The notes below the pieces were generated by a model. It saw nothing but the letters and a program-made list of their open reading frames with translations. It searched no databases and was not told the DNA's origin. Both the position numbers and the translations under genes were made by a program. Positions 39,060-52,000 of a stretch of DNA of 64,000 nucleotides are shown here, in pieces. The stretch comes from Saprospiraceae bacterium (GTDB lineage Bacteria; Bacteroidota; Bacteroidia; Chitinophagales; Saprospiraceae). The stretch covers positions 1,488,001-1,552,000 of the forward strand of contig JADJTQ010000001.1 in assembly GCA_016711125.1 (NCBI GenBank), given 5' to 3'. The stretch's first letter is position 1, and every line of letters starts with the position of its first letter.

Positions 39060-40400
39060 CTATGGTAAAACAACCACACCTGTATAATTTTGTGGCGTGA
39101 TCTGCCTCAATTCATCTTTGATAGATGCAGCAACTGGAAGCGTATCAATAAATTGATATAATTGAGTCTTGTCCATAGCACCCTTACCTCGGGTATATGC
39201 TTTAAGCAGTTCATATGGGTTGGCTATCCCTTCTCTTCTTAATATAGTCTGATAAGCTTCAGCCACAACAGCCCAGTTATTTTCCAGATCCTGGTTGAGG
39301 ACATCGTAATTTAGGCTTAATTTACTCAGGCCTTTTACAATAGACTTGATAGCAATTAAGCTATGGGCAAAAGGTACCCCTATATTTCGTAGAACGGTGC
39401 TATCGGTTAAATCCCTTTGCCATCGGGAAATGGGCAGTTTTTCAGCCATGTGATTGAATAGTGCATTGGCAACCCCCAGGTTTCCTTCAGCATTTTCAAA
39501 GTCAATCGGATTTACTTTATGGGGCATAGTCGAAGATCCCACTTCGTCGTGATTCACTTTTTGAGTAAAATAATTAATGGAAATATACATCCATATATCT
39601 CGACATAGATCGATTAAAATAGTATTGATCCTCGCCAAATTTTGCATCAATGCAGCCAGTTGATCATAATGATCAATTTGGGTGGTATACTTTAGTCGTT
39701 CCAGTCCTAACGAATGGACAAACTGATCGGCAAATGCTATCCAATCGACATTGGGGTAAGTTACTGCGTGTGCATTAAAATTACCAACCGCCCCTCCAAA
39801 TTTAGCATATATTTTACGCGATGCCAGCTCGTAGATTTGCATTTGCAAACGATCGGCAAATACGTATAACTCCTTACCAACGAGCGTGGGAGAAGCCGGT
39901 TGTCCATGGGTTCGGGCTAGCATGGGCACCTGTTGCCATTGTCTTGCAAGACCAATAATAACATCTCTCAAGCTGGTAATGTTGGGTAGGTAGACTGTAT
40001 GCAAGGCCTCTTGGATTGATAGAGGCACTGAGGTATTATTTACATCCTGGCTCGTTAACCCAAAATGAATAAATTCTGCAAAAGGTGTCAAGCCCAATTC
40101 TTCGAATCGTTCCTTGAGAAAGTACTCAACCGCCTTTACATCATGATTTGTTTTTGTCTCGATTTGTTTGATTTTTTCAGCATCAGACATTGAAAAATCC
40201 TCTGTGCACTTTTTTAATGCTGCGACTTTATCAGAGGGGAAGTTCTTAAATGCAGGCAATTCCAACGATAAGAGATGAAGGTAATAGTAGATCTCTACTT
40301 GCACACGGTATTTGATCAGAGCATATTCTGAGAAAAAATCAATAAATTCGGAAGTTTTATTTGCGTATCGTCCGTCAACCGGTGAAATGGCCTTTAACAT
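39060..40400 (-). CDS. purB: Adenylosuccinate lyase
   Basis: A 446-residue fumarase/aspartase-superfamily lyase that acts twice in purine synthesis, releasing fumarate from SAICAR and adenylosuccinate. It shows SPVDGRYANKTSEF at the N-terminus, THGQPASPTLVGKE, and the signature loop GSSTMPHKVNPIDFENAEGN containing the catalytic Ser. FIHFGLTSQDVNN carries a substrate-binding motif. Length and order match the long PurB subgroup (about 450 residues). The frame is intact. It is convergent with purM and probably has its own promoter in the 155-base gap after the aminopeptidase gene. Confidence 0.95.
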   Translation of the reverse strand: MLKAISPVDGRYANKTSEFIDFFSEYALIKYRVQVEIYYYLHLLSLELPAFKNFPSDKVAALKKCTEDFSMSDAEKIKQIETKTNHDVKAVEYFLKERFEELGLTPFAEFIHFGLTSQDVNNTSVPLSIQEALHTVYLPNITSLRDVIIGLARQWQQVPMLARTHGQPASPTLVGKELYVFADRLQMQIYELASRKIYAKFGGAVGNFNAHAVTYPNVDWIAFADQFVHSLGLERLKYTTQIDHYDQLAALMQNLARINTILIDLCRDIWMYISINYFTQKVNHDEVGSSTMPHKVNPIDFENAEGNLGVANALFNHMAEKLPISRWQRDLTDSTVLRNIGVPFAHSLIAIKSIVKGLSKLSLNYDVLNQDLENNWAVVAEAYQTILRREGIANPYELLKAYTRGKGAMDKTQLYQFIDTLPVAASIKDELRQITPQNYTGVVVLP

Positions 40401-40443
40401 ATTAAATGTTTAATCTATGGTTATATAATGGATTAAAAAACAT

Positions 40444-42313
40444 CTACAAAACAGGATCTTGATTTAGAAGATCTTCGATGCTTTTAACTGATATGGAATG
40501 ATAATTCTCTTTCGCTTTTTCAAAAATACTTTTGCTAACTCCATTTCATCATTTTCTAATAATGCAGTATATAGGGCAGAAGGAATTTTCTTCGACCGAC
40601 TTCAAAAAGAAATTGTTCGAGTCTGTTTTTATTGTGGTCCAATAAGTATTTACTTTTAATTGAAAGTTCAAGCCAGGCCGCTAGAATTTCAGCATTGCCA
40701 GAATTGGAAAACTGAAAGACAGTATCCAATTTTTCATAAAAACTAGCGTGTAGGTCGGTGGGTAAATGACGAATAAAGTGAATCCACTCATGGCTTGTCC
40801 AATTACGCGTACTGGATCGATCCAATCGCCCGATTCGCACAAATTCTCTGAGCCGCACATCGACTTCTTTAAACTTAGTGGAGCGGATGATGGCATGATC
40901 GGTTGGGAGGCCCGGTTGATAAAGCCAATTTTTGAGGTTGAATTCAATTTTTAGTGAATCAAGGAGATGATTTTCAACATATCGTTCCCATTGTTCAGTT
41001 GAAATAGATTTAAATATAAAATCCTCAAAGTATTTTTTCAAAAAACGATCAAACCGGTCTCTTCCGACCTCCTCTTCAAGCGATCGCAATAGCAGAGCTC
41101 CCTTTTCATAGGCAATATCATTCATGCCATCATCTGGATCACGGCCAGTGAGGGCTAGTTTCAGGTGAGTGTCAGTGCTGGTATCCCCCAGGTCTGCGAT
41201 AGTATTCTCCAAATCCTGGTAGCCTAATAATGCAAGCATGTCAGCGTACTCTTTTCCGTACAGTGCTTCCATAATGCGCCTTTCTAAATAAACTGTGTGC
41301 CCCTCGTTAATCCAAAAATCTTCCCAGGTTGCGTTTGTCACCAGATTACCCGACCAAGAATGTGCTAACTCATGGGCCACGAGAGAGGTTAATGACCGGT
41401 CGCCTGCGATAATGGTAGGAGTAGCAAAGGTGAGTCTGGGATTTTCCATACCACCAAAAGGAAAGCTAGGTGGCAATACGATGAGATCATATCGTCCCCA
41501 TTGATACGGGCCATACAGATCTTCGGTGGTCTGAACCATTTTTTCAATTTCAGCCATTTCAAAAGCAGCTGCTTCCAGCATGCCAGGCTCGGCATAAACT
41601 CCACAACGGTCAGAAATGGGACTAAATGATAAGTCACCCACCGCCATAGCCATCAGATATGCCGGTATTGGTTGTTCCATTGTAAAACCATAGACACCAT
41701 CCGCCGATTTCTTCTGAGGATTTGTTGCACTCATTACCGCCATTAATTCGCTGGGCACTTTCAATGTGGCATTGTACGTAAATCGAATACCAGGGCTATC
41801 TTGAATGGGTATCCAGCTTCGGGTCAATACCGCTTGCCCTTGGGTAAAAAGAAAGGGCAGATTTTTACCATAGGTCTGCTTTGGATTCAGCCACTGTAAG
41901 GCCTGGGCACCGGGTGTTGTCTTGTAATAAATCTTTACTTTTTCGGGATGCTTGACGTCAAGATTGATTGTTAAAGGAGCGCCAAGGTAAGGCTTGGGTT
42001 CACCCAGTATAAATGTTGCAGGTTGGTTTGATTCTTGAAATATGAGCGTGACACTGTCTATTTGTAAACCATTTACATCGAGAATCAGAAACTGAGCTGC
42101 TGAGTCTGTCTTAATCCGATAAGTTGCCGTTCCATTAAGTAGTTGTTTGTTAAAATCTACCACGAGATCTAAGTCGAGATGGGTGATGACCGCCTCTTCG
42201 GGATGAGCATAAGTGTGATGATCAATTGCGGGCAAGATAGGCAAGTCTTGTCGCTGTTTTCCAGTTTGGCAACCTAGTATTGTTGCAAATACAAACCACA
42301 ATCTCTTTGTCAT
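40444..42313 (-). CDS. M1 aminopeptidase lipoprotein, LTA4H-like (two C-terminal frameshifts)
   Basis: A zinc aminopeptidase close to leukotriene A4 hydrolase. The lipoprotein signal has ILGC with Cys15. GGMENPR (287-293) is the GAMEN substrate motif. The zinc ligands are HELAH (His314, His318) and Glu337, the exact HExxH-18-E spacing. The first stop, at 40556, is premature. After GRRKFLLP the family C-terminus continues as YTALLENDEMELAK and then, after another shift, IFEKAKENYHSISVKSIEDL to a stop at 40444-40446. Indels are near 40572 and 40530. It is probably a membrane-anchored peptidase trimming N-terminal residues from imported or external peptides. Confidence 0.9.
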
Positions 42314-42382
42314 TGCTCGTGTTACTAATTTTCGAATGACAAATTTACAGATCTAAGCTGTAACCAAAGTGATGATCTCCGG

Positions 42383-43600
42383 CTATTCTACAAAGTCTAT
42401 TGCCTGATTCCAAACCCTGAAGACATTAGCGTAGCAGATTTTCTCGATATCTGGAACCTTGTAGCCTCTTTTCAGTAACTCCTCGATCAGATTCGGGTAA
42501 CCACTCACATCTTTAAGTCCGGTGGGAAGAGAGTCGCCGACTCCATCAAAGTCTGACCCCAATCCAACATGATTGATACCGGCAATTTTCACGGCGTGAT
42601 CAATGTGATCAGCTACTTTTTTTACATCTGAATAGAGTGTTGGATGTTTTCGATGAAACTTTTCAATAATTGGTTTTGCCTTTTCATCTCGCCAATCGAC
42701 TCCTTTCTCACTCAGGAGCTTGTTAAGATTAGCCCTGTTTTGATCATTGATCTGTTGTAATTCACCATCAAGAAATGATGATCCAAAATTGATTTGAATC
42801 ACCCCACCGTTGGCTGCAAGTTTTTGCAACATTCTATCGTCCATATTCCGCTCAAAGCCGGGAGTAAAGATGCGACAAGAGCTGTGTGATGCAATAACCG
42901 GTACTTTAGTCAACCTCAGTACTTGATAAAAGGTACTATCTGATACGTGCGAAACATCAACCATGATACCGGTCCGGTTCATTTCCATGATTACCTCCCT
43001 GCCAAAGGGAGACAGTCCATTCCAGGTGCGTGCTGTGTCATAACTTGAATCACAAATGTGGTTGTTCTTGGCATGGGTAAGTGTAATATAACTGATACCC
43101 CTTTTTTTAAAGTATTCAATATTCGTCAGGTCACCTCCGATGGGTGATCCGTTTTCCATACCCATTGGAAGGGAAATAATGCCTTTCTTAAAGTTGTCAA
43201 AAACTTGTTGTGGACTTGTACTGATACTGAATTTATCCGGATGTGTCATGGTGATTCCTTCCAACATATCAATCAAGGAATCGGCTAAAGCCTTAGCTCC
43301 ATGCTCCTCATATGATGATGGAATGTAAATAGACATAAATGGAGCATCAAGACCCCCACGTTTTGCCCGGACATAATCAAAATCGCCATCATCTGTCTGC
43401 ACCGGAATACCGATATGTTCCTTCTCAAGTCTGAAATTGTTGACTCTAAGCCGGTAAGGTAGGTCAACATGGCCATCGGTAATAATAAATTGATGTGCCA
43501 GGTCATTGGCTTGTTGCTGGAAGGTATGTTTTTGAGCGGTCTGCAATGATTTATTGCAAGCACAGAACATGACACAAAAGAGGAAGATTGATGTTCTCAT
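42383..43600 (-). CDS. M19 membrane dipeptidase lipoprotein
   Basis: A 405-residue renal-dipeptidase-family (M19) zinc enzyme. The lipoprotein signal ends in MFCAC. The first metal motif is DGHVDLP (about residues 43-48); later come GIMVDVSHVSDSTFYQVL and VPVIASHSSCR carrying the metal His residues, and GSDFDGVGD near the C-terminus. The family hydrolyses dipeptides, including D-containing ones, and beta-lactam-like bonds. The M1 aminopeptidase follows 69 bases downstream on the same strand, so the two plausibly form a peptide-utilisation pair. The frame is intact. Confidence 0.93.
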   Translation of the reverse strand: MRTSIFLFCVMFCACNKSLQTAQKHTFQQQANDLAHQFIITDGHVDLPYRLRVNNFRLEKEHIGIPVQTDDGDFDYVRAKRGGLDAPFMSIYIPSSYEEHGAKALADSLIDMLEGITMTHPDKFSISTSPQQVFDNFKKGIISLPMGMENGSPIGGDLTNIEYFKKRGISYITLTHAKNNHICDSSYDTARTWNGLSPFGREVIMEMNRTGIMVDVSHVSDSTFYQVLRLTKVPVIASHSSCRIFTPGFERNMDDRMLQKLAANGGVIQINFGSSFLDGELQQINDQNRANLNKLLSEKGVDWRDEKAKPIIEKFHRKHPTLYSDVKKVADHIDHAVKIAGINHVGLGSDFDGVGDSLPTGLKDVSGYPNLIEELLKRGYKVPDIEKICYANVFRVWNQAIDFVE

Positions 43601-44067
43601 TGAGCAGTAAAAAGGTTGACACCGGAAGATATGACAATATCACAATTGACCAATGAGTCTGTCGAAATTGATCCTCTAAATCTCAATCGGAGTGAGTCTT
43701 TCGGAGGTTTCGCTTCGGAATGACTATCAAACTATCTCCTTCGGTAAAAATATCTAGATTTTTTTTGATGTATAAAAGGCTATTGTACAGGACTTAAAAC
43801 ATAATGATTTTCGCTGATTATAAGCTCCTGATAAAGGTCTACATATGATTTTATATAATATATAAATTATTAATATAAAGCTATTTATATAAAAAAGACC
43901 ATAAGTTTGTGTTCCTTCTGTTATGAGATGATTATGTATGTGTAGTTGGTCATATATAAGTCAATACTATGTACAACTATCTCATAATGAGAAAAAAAAA
44001 GCTAATGACATTATCATATATAAGTTATTTGTATATATATTTGTCTCGGTTACCAAAATTTGACACC
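43601..44067. other. AT-rich intergenic region upstream of the surface-protein array
   Basis: About 470 bases, strongly AT-rich from 43840 to 44040 with TATATAA-type repeats. It separates the divergent M19 gene from the first giant surface gene. No open frame or RNA gene is seen. It contains the promoter candidate at 44036-44043. Such a flexible AT-rich zone may mark a highly expressed or regulated promoter. Confidence 0.5.
44036..44043 (+). promoter_or_regulatory. -7 box of the first giant surface gene
   Basis: TATATTTG fits the Bacteroidota TAnnTTTG consensus exactly and lies 24 bases before the ATG at 44068. An upstream ATTTG-type element is present in the AT-rich tract, but its spacing is not convincing. 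Confidence 0.45.
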
Positions 44068-47000
44068 ATGAAGAATCTTTTACGCTTTTTTTTTCTATGA
44101 TGATTCTAGTCAGTTTAAACCTGACGGCCTTCGGACAAGTTCCGGGCCCGGTTTGTACAGACTTGAATATCCCCGTCGGGCCGGATGATTCGGCCACGAT
44201 CGTAGTTGGTGATTTTGTGAAAAACGCAATGTCATCGACGCCGGATATTACTATTGAAAACCCCTACGGTGGGGTTCTGAAATTTGTAGCAGGCGCGAAC
44301 GCCTTGACAACTATCAGGATCGCCGCTTGCTCCTATGTAGGGAGAGAACTAAAATTGGTTGCAAAAAATGCCAATGGTTCTTGCTGGAGCAAGATCACTT
44401 TTAAACAGTCCAATGGACCAATCATTTTGGGTAGATCGGCAACGGTCTATTGCACAGATTCATTAGTTGATGGAGGTCATATCAATGGCATCCCACCTAC
44501 TGCTTACCTGTCTTGTACAAGTGATGCTTTAGCAACTTATGTAGCTGATTGGGTCGATGTTCATGACTGTGTCCTTGGCAATGACACTGCTAAGGTTATT
44601 TATCGTATGTATGAAGCTTACGATAAATTTGGTATTCGTGGCACTGGCGCTGATACGATTTATGTGTTCCGCCTTCCACAGATTACTGCGGCCAACACCT
44701 ACTGTGTTGAAAGAGACACTACGTATTGTGGTGCATTTGCCGGAGAAAACTTCGGACCATATATGGTAGTTCCAACGGCACCAGGTGCTGTAACTTGTGA
44801 TACCATATATTTTATCAATCCAAATGGCACGCCGGCTATTGTCGATCCAAAATGTGGCATCGCTATATCGGTTAAGCCTCATCCGTTTGGTGAAGAATGT
44901 GTCTCAGTTACCAAGTATGTAGTTGAGCTGAAGCAAAGTTGTTATGGTTCAACCCAAACGACTTGTTTGTTGACTACACCTTCGGTAGCTCTGGATTCTG
45001 TTGGCCCAGGATATTACACATGTACTTTTTGGCTTATGGACATCGATACCGTTCCGCCAATCGTGGATTGTGGTACAGCAGATACGATCGTTGTTCCGAC
45101 TGGAGGTCACGACTGTGCTGCACATTTGATTTTACCTTCCGTTACTGCTGCTGATTCATGCCATGATGTGGTAGCTGTTAAAGCTTCGATTGAAGGTTAT
45201 GGAAGCTTTGCTATGAGTTACTCAGGAGGAAAGTGGGTTTCTAATCAATCGATTAAAATACCTTACACCGATCAGGTTACTCAGATTATTTACGAAGCAT
45301 TTGACGAATGTCACAATGTAGGTTATGACACTTGCTATATCCGGGTGAAGGATCTCATAGCTCCTGTGGCTGTTTGCGACAAAGGAGTTAATGTATCATT
45401 GACCGGTAAGAAAGTTTGGGTTAATGCCGAAACCTTCGATGAAGGTAGTTGGGACAATTGCGGAATTAATATGCTGCTTGTCAGAAGATCAGATTGGGCC
45501 GAGACATGTGTCGATCTGTGTGATTCGATCAGATATGTGGGTTCATCAGCATATGGTTACATCTATGAGCCATACCTAGAGACCAATAAGGCTCTTGATG
45601 AAATTGAGGCTCATTATGCTAAAGTGTTACAGTGGCTACAGTGGGATGAACAACCATGTGGTAATTTGATCTACAACGCATGGAAATACGATTTGATGAA
45701 GTATGCTACCCTTACTTGTCTGAGCGGCGATCATCATGGATTTGACTTTGACGAAGCAGTAAAACCTTACTTAGATCCAACGGTTGATTTTGCTAAAGTG
45801 AAGCAGATCGGAGGCGGATGGGCTGAGGATGTATTGTTTACCTGTGATGATGCTTGTGGTCCGGTTACCGTGGAAATTCTGGTAATGGATTACTGGTGTA
45901 ACTTTAACAAATGTTGGACAGATGTCTGGGTTGAAGACAAGACTCCTATATCTATACCAAAAGACGTTGTAGAAACCGTAGATATTTCTTGCAAAACCTA
46001 TAAAGATGATAATTACCTCCTTGGCGGACTTCCAGTCAGTATAGCTGATTTGGTTGCTGCGGCAGATGGTGGTAGCGAAGATGCTTTTGATGCTTTGGAT
46101 GAAATATTTGGTGGATACCGAAAAGCTTGGGTGAATCCATATGGTAAATATGTAGATTCTGAAGGTAATGAGTTGGATTGCGATATTGAGTTCGTAGACA
46201 GCTCTTGCATATGCTCATCCTATTACGAGCAAGTTCCTTATTTGGACGAGCATCTTGGATGGCTCTACGAAACGGTGCATCACAGTGAATGTGGTTACTA
46301 TGCTACTGAAATTGATCTGACTCACGGAGTAGTCGCAGTCAATTGTGAAAAGAACGTTCAGTGTGAGCGAGACATTTGGTTCCAGTTTGACGAATGTGGT
46401 CAAGGTGTGATTTATCGTAAGTTTATCATTTCGCAAGGCTGTCCCACGACCGGCACATCACACTCTTCCTCATCTGAACCACTGACACGAATCCAGCAGA
46501 TCTGGGTTGGAAATCAGTGTGAACTGGATCCAGGAATGTTTACTGTACCAAAAGATACTGTTCTGAATGTATGTGATCTGGTTTTTGATCCGGAAGGCAG
46601 TGGTAATGTTGCTGGAGATGCTTCTCCTGCTAACATTGGCTCAGCAACCTACAACTTTGATGATGATTGTCGAATCGTAGGGATCGGATACTATGACAAA
46701 GTGTTTAAAGTAGTTGGTGGTGATGCAGCATGTTACAAAATCATCAGAACCTGGTGTTTTGCTGATTGGTGTGAATTTGATAAGCCTACCGACTCAAGAT
46801 GGATGCTTGATAACAGTTATGATCATGTAATTAGGTATGAGCAAAAAATCATTTTAAATGATACTACGCCACCTACGATCAACATTGCTCCAGTAGGAAA
46901 CAATCATGTTATTGCAGCTGGCGGATGTGCATATGATTTCAGCACAACGGTAGACGTAGGTGATGCTTGTGGAGTACTTGACTACCGATATAGCTTGTTT

Positions 47001-48734
47001 GATGGTAATGGCGCTGTGGTTGCTTATGGCAATGGATCTTTGGATCTGAGCATAGGTGATGACTTTGAAGTGAAAGTACCTGGATTAAGCACAGGTAGTT
47101 ATACCTTACGGGTGATTGTGACCGATCAGTGTCAGAATGAATCAGTAGCTAATTATAGCTTCCAGATTTCAACCGCCAAGAAGCCAGCAGTGGTTTGTAT
47201 CACCAGTTTGACTGTGGAACTTACTCCGATGGATCTTGACAATGATGGCGTGATTGATACAGGTATGGCAGTGGTTTGGGCTGAAGAGTTCAACAGTAGT
47301 AGTGCTCCTGCATGTAATGATGATTCAGTAGCATACTACATCGAATTCCTAGGTGATGGAAATGATGAAACGCTTGACCCAGGGGATGCCGATAGTCTTG
47401 CCATTGGCTGTGATCAATTGCCAAGTCCATTTATAGTAAGAATGTGGGTCAAGAGTTTCCCAAGTGGAACTGTAGACTACTGTGATGTTATGATTGTTCC
47501 ACAAAACAATATGATGGCATGTGGTGATATCAGCACCAACCAGAGTGGAGTAAGTGGAAGTATTATGACTGAATTGGAAACAAGCGTAGAGCAAGTAAAT
47601 GTGACTGCGAAGTTATCCAGTGGTCAAGATATCGACTTCATTACTACTGCATCGGGTGCATACAACTTTGCAACTTCACTAGGATTGGATCTTACGATTA
47701 CTCCTTTGAAGAACACTGATCATATGAATGGAATCAGTACAGCAGATTTGATATCGATTCAGAAGCATATCATTGGAAAGCAATTGCTTCAGAATACTTA
47801 TCGTGAAATTGCAGCTGACGTAAACAATGACCAGCGTATCACTGCTCTTGACCTGCTTGTGATCCGAAAATTGATCCTCGGTAAGATCGATCAGATGCCT
47901 AGCGTTGATTCATGGAAGTTTGTCAATAACATTAATGGCAAATCTGAATATACGATAAAGGGTGTTAGTGACCGTATGCGAGTTGATTTCACCGGTATCA
48001 AGATGGGAGATGTGAACATCACCAATGATCCTAGTCGTGGTGCTGGAAGGACAGCTAATAATCTGGTACTTGAAGTATCGGATCAGCAGATAGCAAAAGG
48101 TGCTACCTACGAAATTGACGTAACGGCAGCGAATTTCCACAACATTGAAGGGTATCAATTTACAATGAATATTGATCCTTCGAGTGTTAGTATTAAGGAT
48201 GTTAAGTTAGGTTCTGCTCTTGATCTAAGTGTTGAAAACTTTGGTCTGGAAAGAATCAACGAGGGTATCATTACGACCAGCTGGAATGAGGCTGCGACCA
48301 AATCTCTAAATAGCGAGGAAGTTTTATTCACGCTTGTAGTAGAGGGATTGGCCGAGACTTCAGTTAGTAATGTACTAGCGGTTAATAGTCGGGTTACGAG
48401 TGCAGAAGCCTACACAGCTTCTAACGAACTACTCGGAGTTGCAATGAGATTCGATGGTCAGGTTACTCAGCAAGGCTTTGCTCTGTATCAAAACAGACCG
48501 AATCCGTTTAAAGAGGCTACAGCGATTGGATTCGTATTGCCAGAGAGTTCTGAAGCAACGTTGACGATCTACGACCTTACCGGTAAAGTATTGAAAGTGA
48601 TAGATGGTAGTTATGTAAAAGGATACAATGAAGTATCGGTTCTTAAGTCTGAATTGAATGCTACTGGTATTCTGTACTACCAACTTGATAGTGAAGTGTT
48701 TACTGCTACCAGAAAAATGGTGGTAATTGATTAG
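44068..48734 (+). CDS. Giant Cys-rich T9SS surface protein 1 with dockerin-like and cohesin-like domains
   Basis: About 1555 residues. The true start is probably ATG 44068 (MKNLLRFFF), read through a T8 tract at 44086-44093 that must be T9 to join SMMILVSLNLTAFGQ into one signal peptide. Without that base the frame starts at 44097. The body is a chain of Cys-rich beta modules (PPIVDCGTADTIVVPTGGHD; EGSWDNCGINMLL; VTVEILVMDYWCN; ACYKIIRTWCFADWC) resembling HYR-type repeats of Saprospiraceae proteins. At about 1210-1265 is a dockerin-like pair with a calcium loop DVNNDQRITALD, then a cohesin-like fold (about 1320-1450). The last 85 residues form a T9SS sorting domain (LYQNRPNPF, ATLTIYDLTGKVLKVI, KMVVID). 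Its role may be adhesion or matrix formation, as an inference. Confidence 0.9.
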
Positions 48735-48866
48735 ATACATGGGTTAGAAATGGGATCAGGTGGAAAGTTGAATATCTCGATTTGACTTTCCACCTACATC
48801 AACCCATAGCCCTGTAGATGAGATAGTATATCCTTGAGTTAGTTACTATACATGAGTTCTAGTGTG

Positions 48867-48893
48867 AGCCGTTCCAAAGGGAACGGCTTTTTT
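48867..48893 (+). terminator. Strong Rho-independent terminator of surface gene 1
   Basis: A 9-bp perfect stem (AGCCGTTCC at 48867-48875, GGAACGGCT at 48880-48888) with an AAAG loop is followed by six Ts. It ends surface gene 1 about 130 bases past its stop. The remaining gap to 49080 is AT-rich and must hold the promoter of surface gene 2, but no exact TAnnTTTG box is seen. Confidence 0.9.
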
Positions 48894-49080
48894 CGTTTAA
48901 TGAATTGGGGTAAATAGTGCGTTTGACCTATTTTAAACGTCTGGTTTTTAACATATTAGATTGTTTTCTAATCTATTAACTACCTATTATTACGATTATT
49001 TAGCATCACTAAAATATTAAGGTTTTGTGGCAGGCTATTTGAAGTATTAGCAAAAAAACTAATAACCAAACTCATGCACT

Positions 49081-52000
49081 ATGCAGAAGATGTACATTAG
49101 TATGCTCTTCATATTGGCCGTTTTTACCACCTTCAGCGGGTACAGCCAGATAAACCAATGTTCTCCCAATTGCAATGACCTTAATGCCAGCATTCTTACT
49201 GATCAGAATGGTCTTGAATATCACGCAAAGATTAATTGGACTGATATTATCAGCAATTTTAACTGTTCACTACCGGTCAGCTATACATTGTATTCTAATT
49301 CTGGTAGCCAAATAGCGAGGGGTAGTTCAGCTGATGTGGGTAGTACCGATTATTTTCTGATTGAAGATGTATGCCGCTACCTGAATGATGGAGTGAAAGT
49401 TTATATTAGCAATGGGCAGGGTACTTGTTGGAGTAACATCACATTCAAGAAAAACGTGCCAACCATCATCGGTCGGCGGGTTACTGTTTATTGCGATCAT
49501 CCGATTATTGATAGCCCTGCTGTCTACATAAATAGTCTTCCGCCAGTGGCTTTTGTGCCCTGCCAGGGCCGGCGGACTCCCACTTTTGCTGCGGATTGGA
49601 TTTTTCCCCAAGACTGTGACCCTGGAGTGCAGGATACCGTAATGCAGATATTGCGGGAGTGGGAATTTTTCGATAAGGATGGTAAGCGCGCCTCTGCCTT
49701 TGATACGAGTGATGTATTACTTTTTCCGCAGATCACTGACGACCATATTTATTGTGCTGAAAAGGATACTGTATACTGTGGTGAACCAAGTCAGGGAGTC
49801 GGTCCTTTTATAACCTATGATAGTCTGAACTCTGGTATTTGTGATACGATCTACTTGGTTAAGATCACCGATACCAATAGAGACGGAGTGTTGGAATTCC
49901 ATCCACGTGAATTTGATGATAAATGTGGACTTGCCGTTCATTTGGACTACGATAAATTCGGAAGTGATTGTGAGAATATTTATAGAGTAGATTTGCATGT
50001 AAAACAAAGTTGCTACGGAGTACCTCAATCGAATTGTGTGATTATGCCGCCGGCAGGTACGGCGCCCAATATGGCGGTAGAGGTTGCGCCCGGATACTGG
50101 AGGTGTACATTTTGGATAACGGACCTGGATACTTTACCTCCGGTTTCTGAATGTAAATTTGATAAGATATCGCCTGAACACATTTTTTGGTCTGCCATCA
50201 CAGATTCGCAAGGCACTCAGTTTCCACAGAATACTCATTGCTTTGTCAGTACCCAGGGTGCGCCGATAGTTATCGTACCAACGAGTACGCATGAGTGTGC
50301 TGGCTACACTTATTTACCACCGCTTTGTGTCTATGATGATTGGAGTGGTGTTAAGCAGGTAAAAGCTAGCATTGCAGGATTTGGAGCTTGGATCTTCTCT
50401 CCGAATGGCGATACCTGTGACTTTCTAGTTTATGGTAGCACTAAAGTGAAAGGATATTGCTATAAATCTCACACTCAGGTTAAACTGCCTAAATCGGAAG
50501 AACCGTATCAGTTATTATATGAAGTTTATGACAATTGTCATAATCTGGATTCTCATTATTGTTATTTGTATGTAAAGGATCAGACAAAACCTGTTCCGGT
50601 ACTCAATAAGGGAATCACGGTCAGTTTAGGTGAAAAGAAGGTTTGGGTGGAAGCCAAGGCTTTTGATGAAGGTTCTTGGGACAACTGTGGGGTCAACCTG
50701 TTTTTAGCCCGTCGAAAGGACTGGACCGAGGCATGTATTAATCTTTGTGATAGCGTCAAAGTCTGTTGCACCACTGAGCACCATGACACCCTTCGGATGG
50801 CTTTCTTACAGCCTGACAAACATCAAGACGAAATAGAAGCACATTATGCAAAGACCCTTGACTGGTTGAGAAATGATGGAGTGCCTTGTGGAAATCTACT
50901 GTACAATTCGGGGCAATATGCTTTGATGAAATACGCTACCCTTGAGTGTGCCGAACATCCTTATAGTGTAGATGATGCGTATTTCAGGAGTCGGTTTTTG
51001 CAGTGTTATGAAGATTATTTGTACGGCAATGTCAACGGATCTATCAAGTATGACATTGATCCTTCACTTGAAGTGGAGTACTGTTTTGATCGTTGGGGCT
51101 TTGTCGACCCCTATTTGAATCCAGGTTGTGATCCTCACTTTGTTACACCGGGAGATGATGGTTTGGCCGGACTGAATACATACGAACAATTGCTTAGTAG
51201 TGAAATCGACCTGATTAACACCTATGAGGCTATTGGTGGCGGTTGGGCAGAAGATGTGGTCTTTTCTTGTGAGGATGCCTGCGGCTCTGTCACCGTTGAA
51301 ATTTTGGTCATGGACTACTGGTGCAATTGGGCTAAAGGCTGGGTGGATGTCCGTGTAGAAGACCGGGTCCCAGCCGAGGTTGTAAAAGATGTATCTGATT
51401 ATGAATCAATTACATGCAAGACTTACAAGGATAAAAGATACCCTTATCTTGATGAAGGGCACCCAGTAAGTATCGAATATATTGTTGATCAGGCTAAAAC
51501 GGGATCCAGTGATGCATACGATGCCCTCAACGTTATTTTTGGAAGCTACGAAAAGGCATGGACAGATCCATACGGCAATTATGTAGATATCGAAGGAATG
51601 GAAATCGATTGTGATATTCCTTTTTACGACAGTATTTGTCGTTGCACCAGTAAGATCGTTCAGTACCGGGTGTATGATGACCACTTAGGATACATCTGGA
51701 AAGACTCGCTCATATCCAATTGTTATTATGAAGCAGACACCACGATATTCAGAAAAGGAATTGTTTCAGTAAACTGTAGCCAGAATGTGTACTGCGAACA
51801 GACAGTCTGGTGTGATATCGATCATTGTGGTGAAGGCTATATCTATCGAAAATTTAAAATTTGGCAAGGTTGTCCCGACAGTACATACAGTCAATATAGC
51901 TTGGGAGACGAGGAGAGACATCCTGTTGATACCATTTTCCGTCAACAGCGTATCTTTGTGGGGAACGAATGTGAACTGAATAAGTACATGTTTGATGTTC

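Noticed and set aside
43840..44040. Repetitive AT-rich tract considered as CRISPR or origin
   Set aside because: No repeats of fixed length with unique spacers, no cas genes, and no DnaA-box cluster; it looks like a promoter-proximal AT tract.
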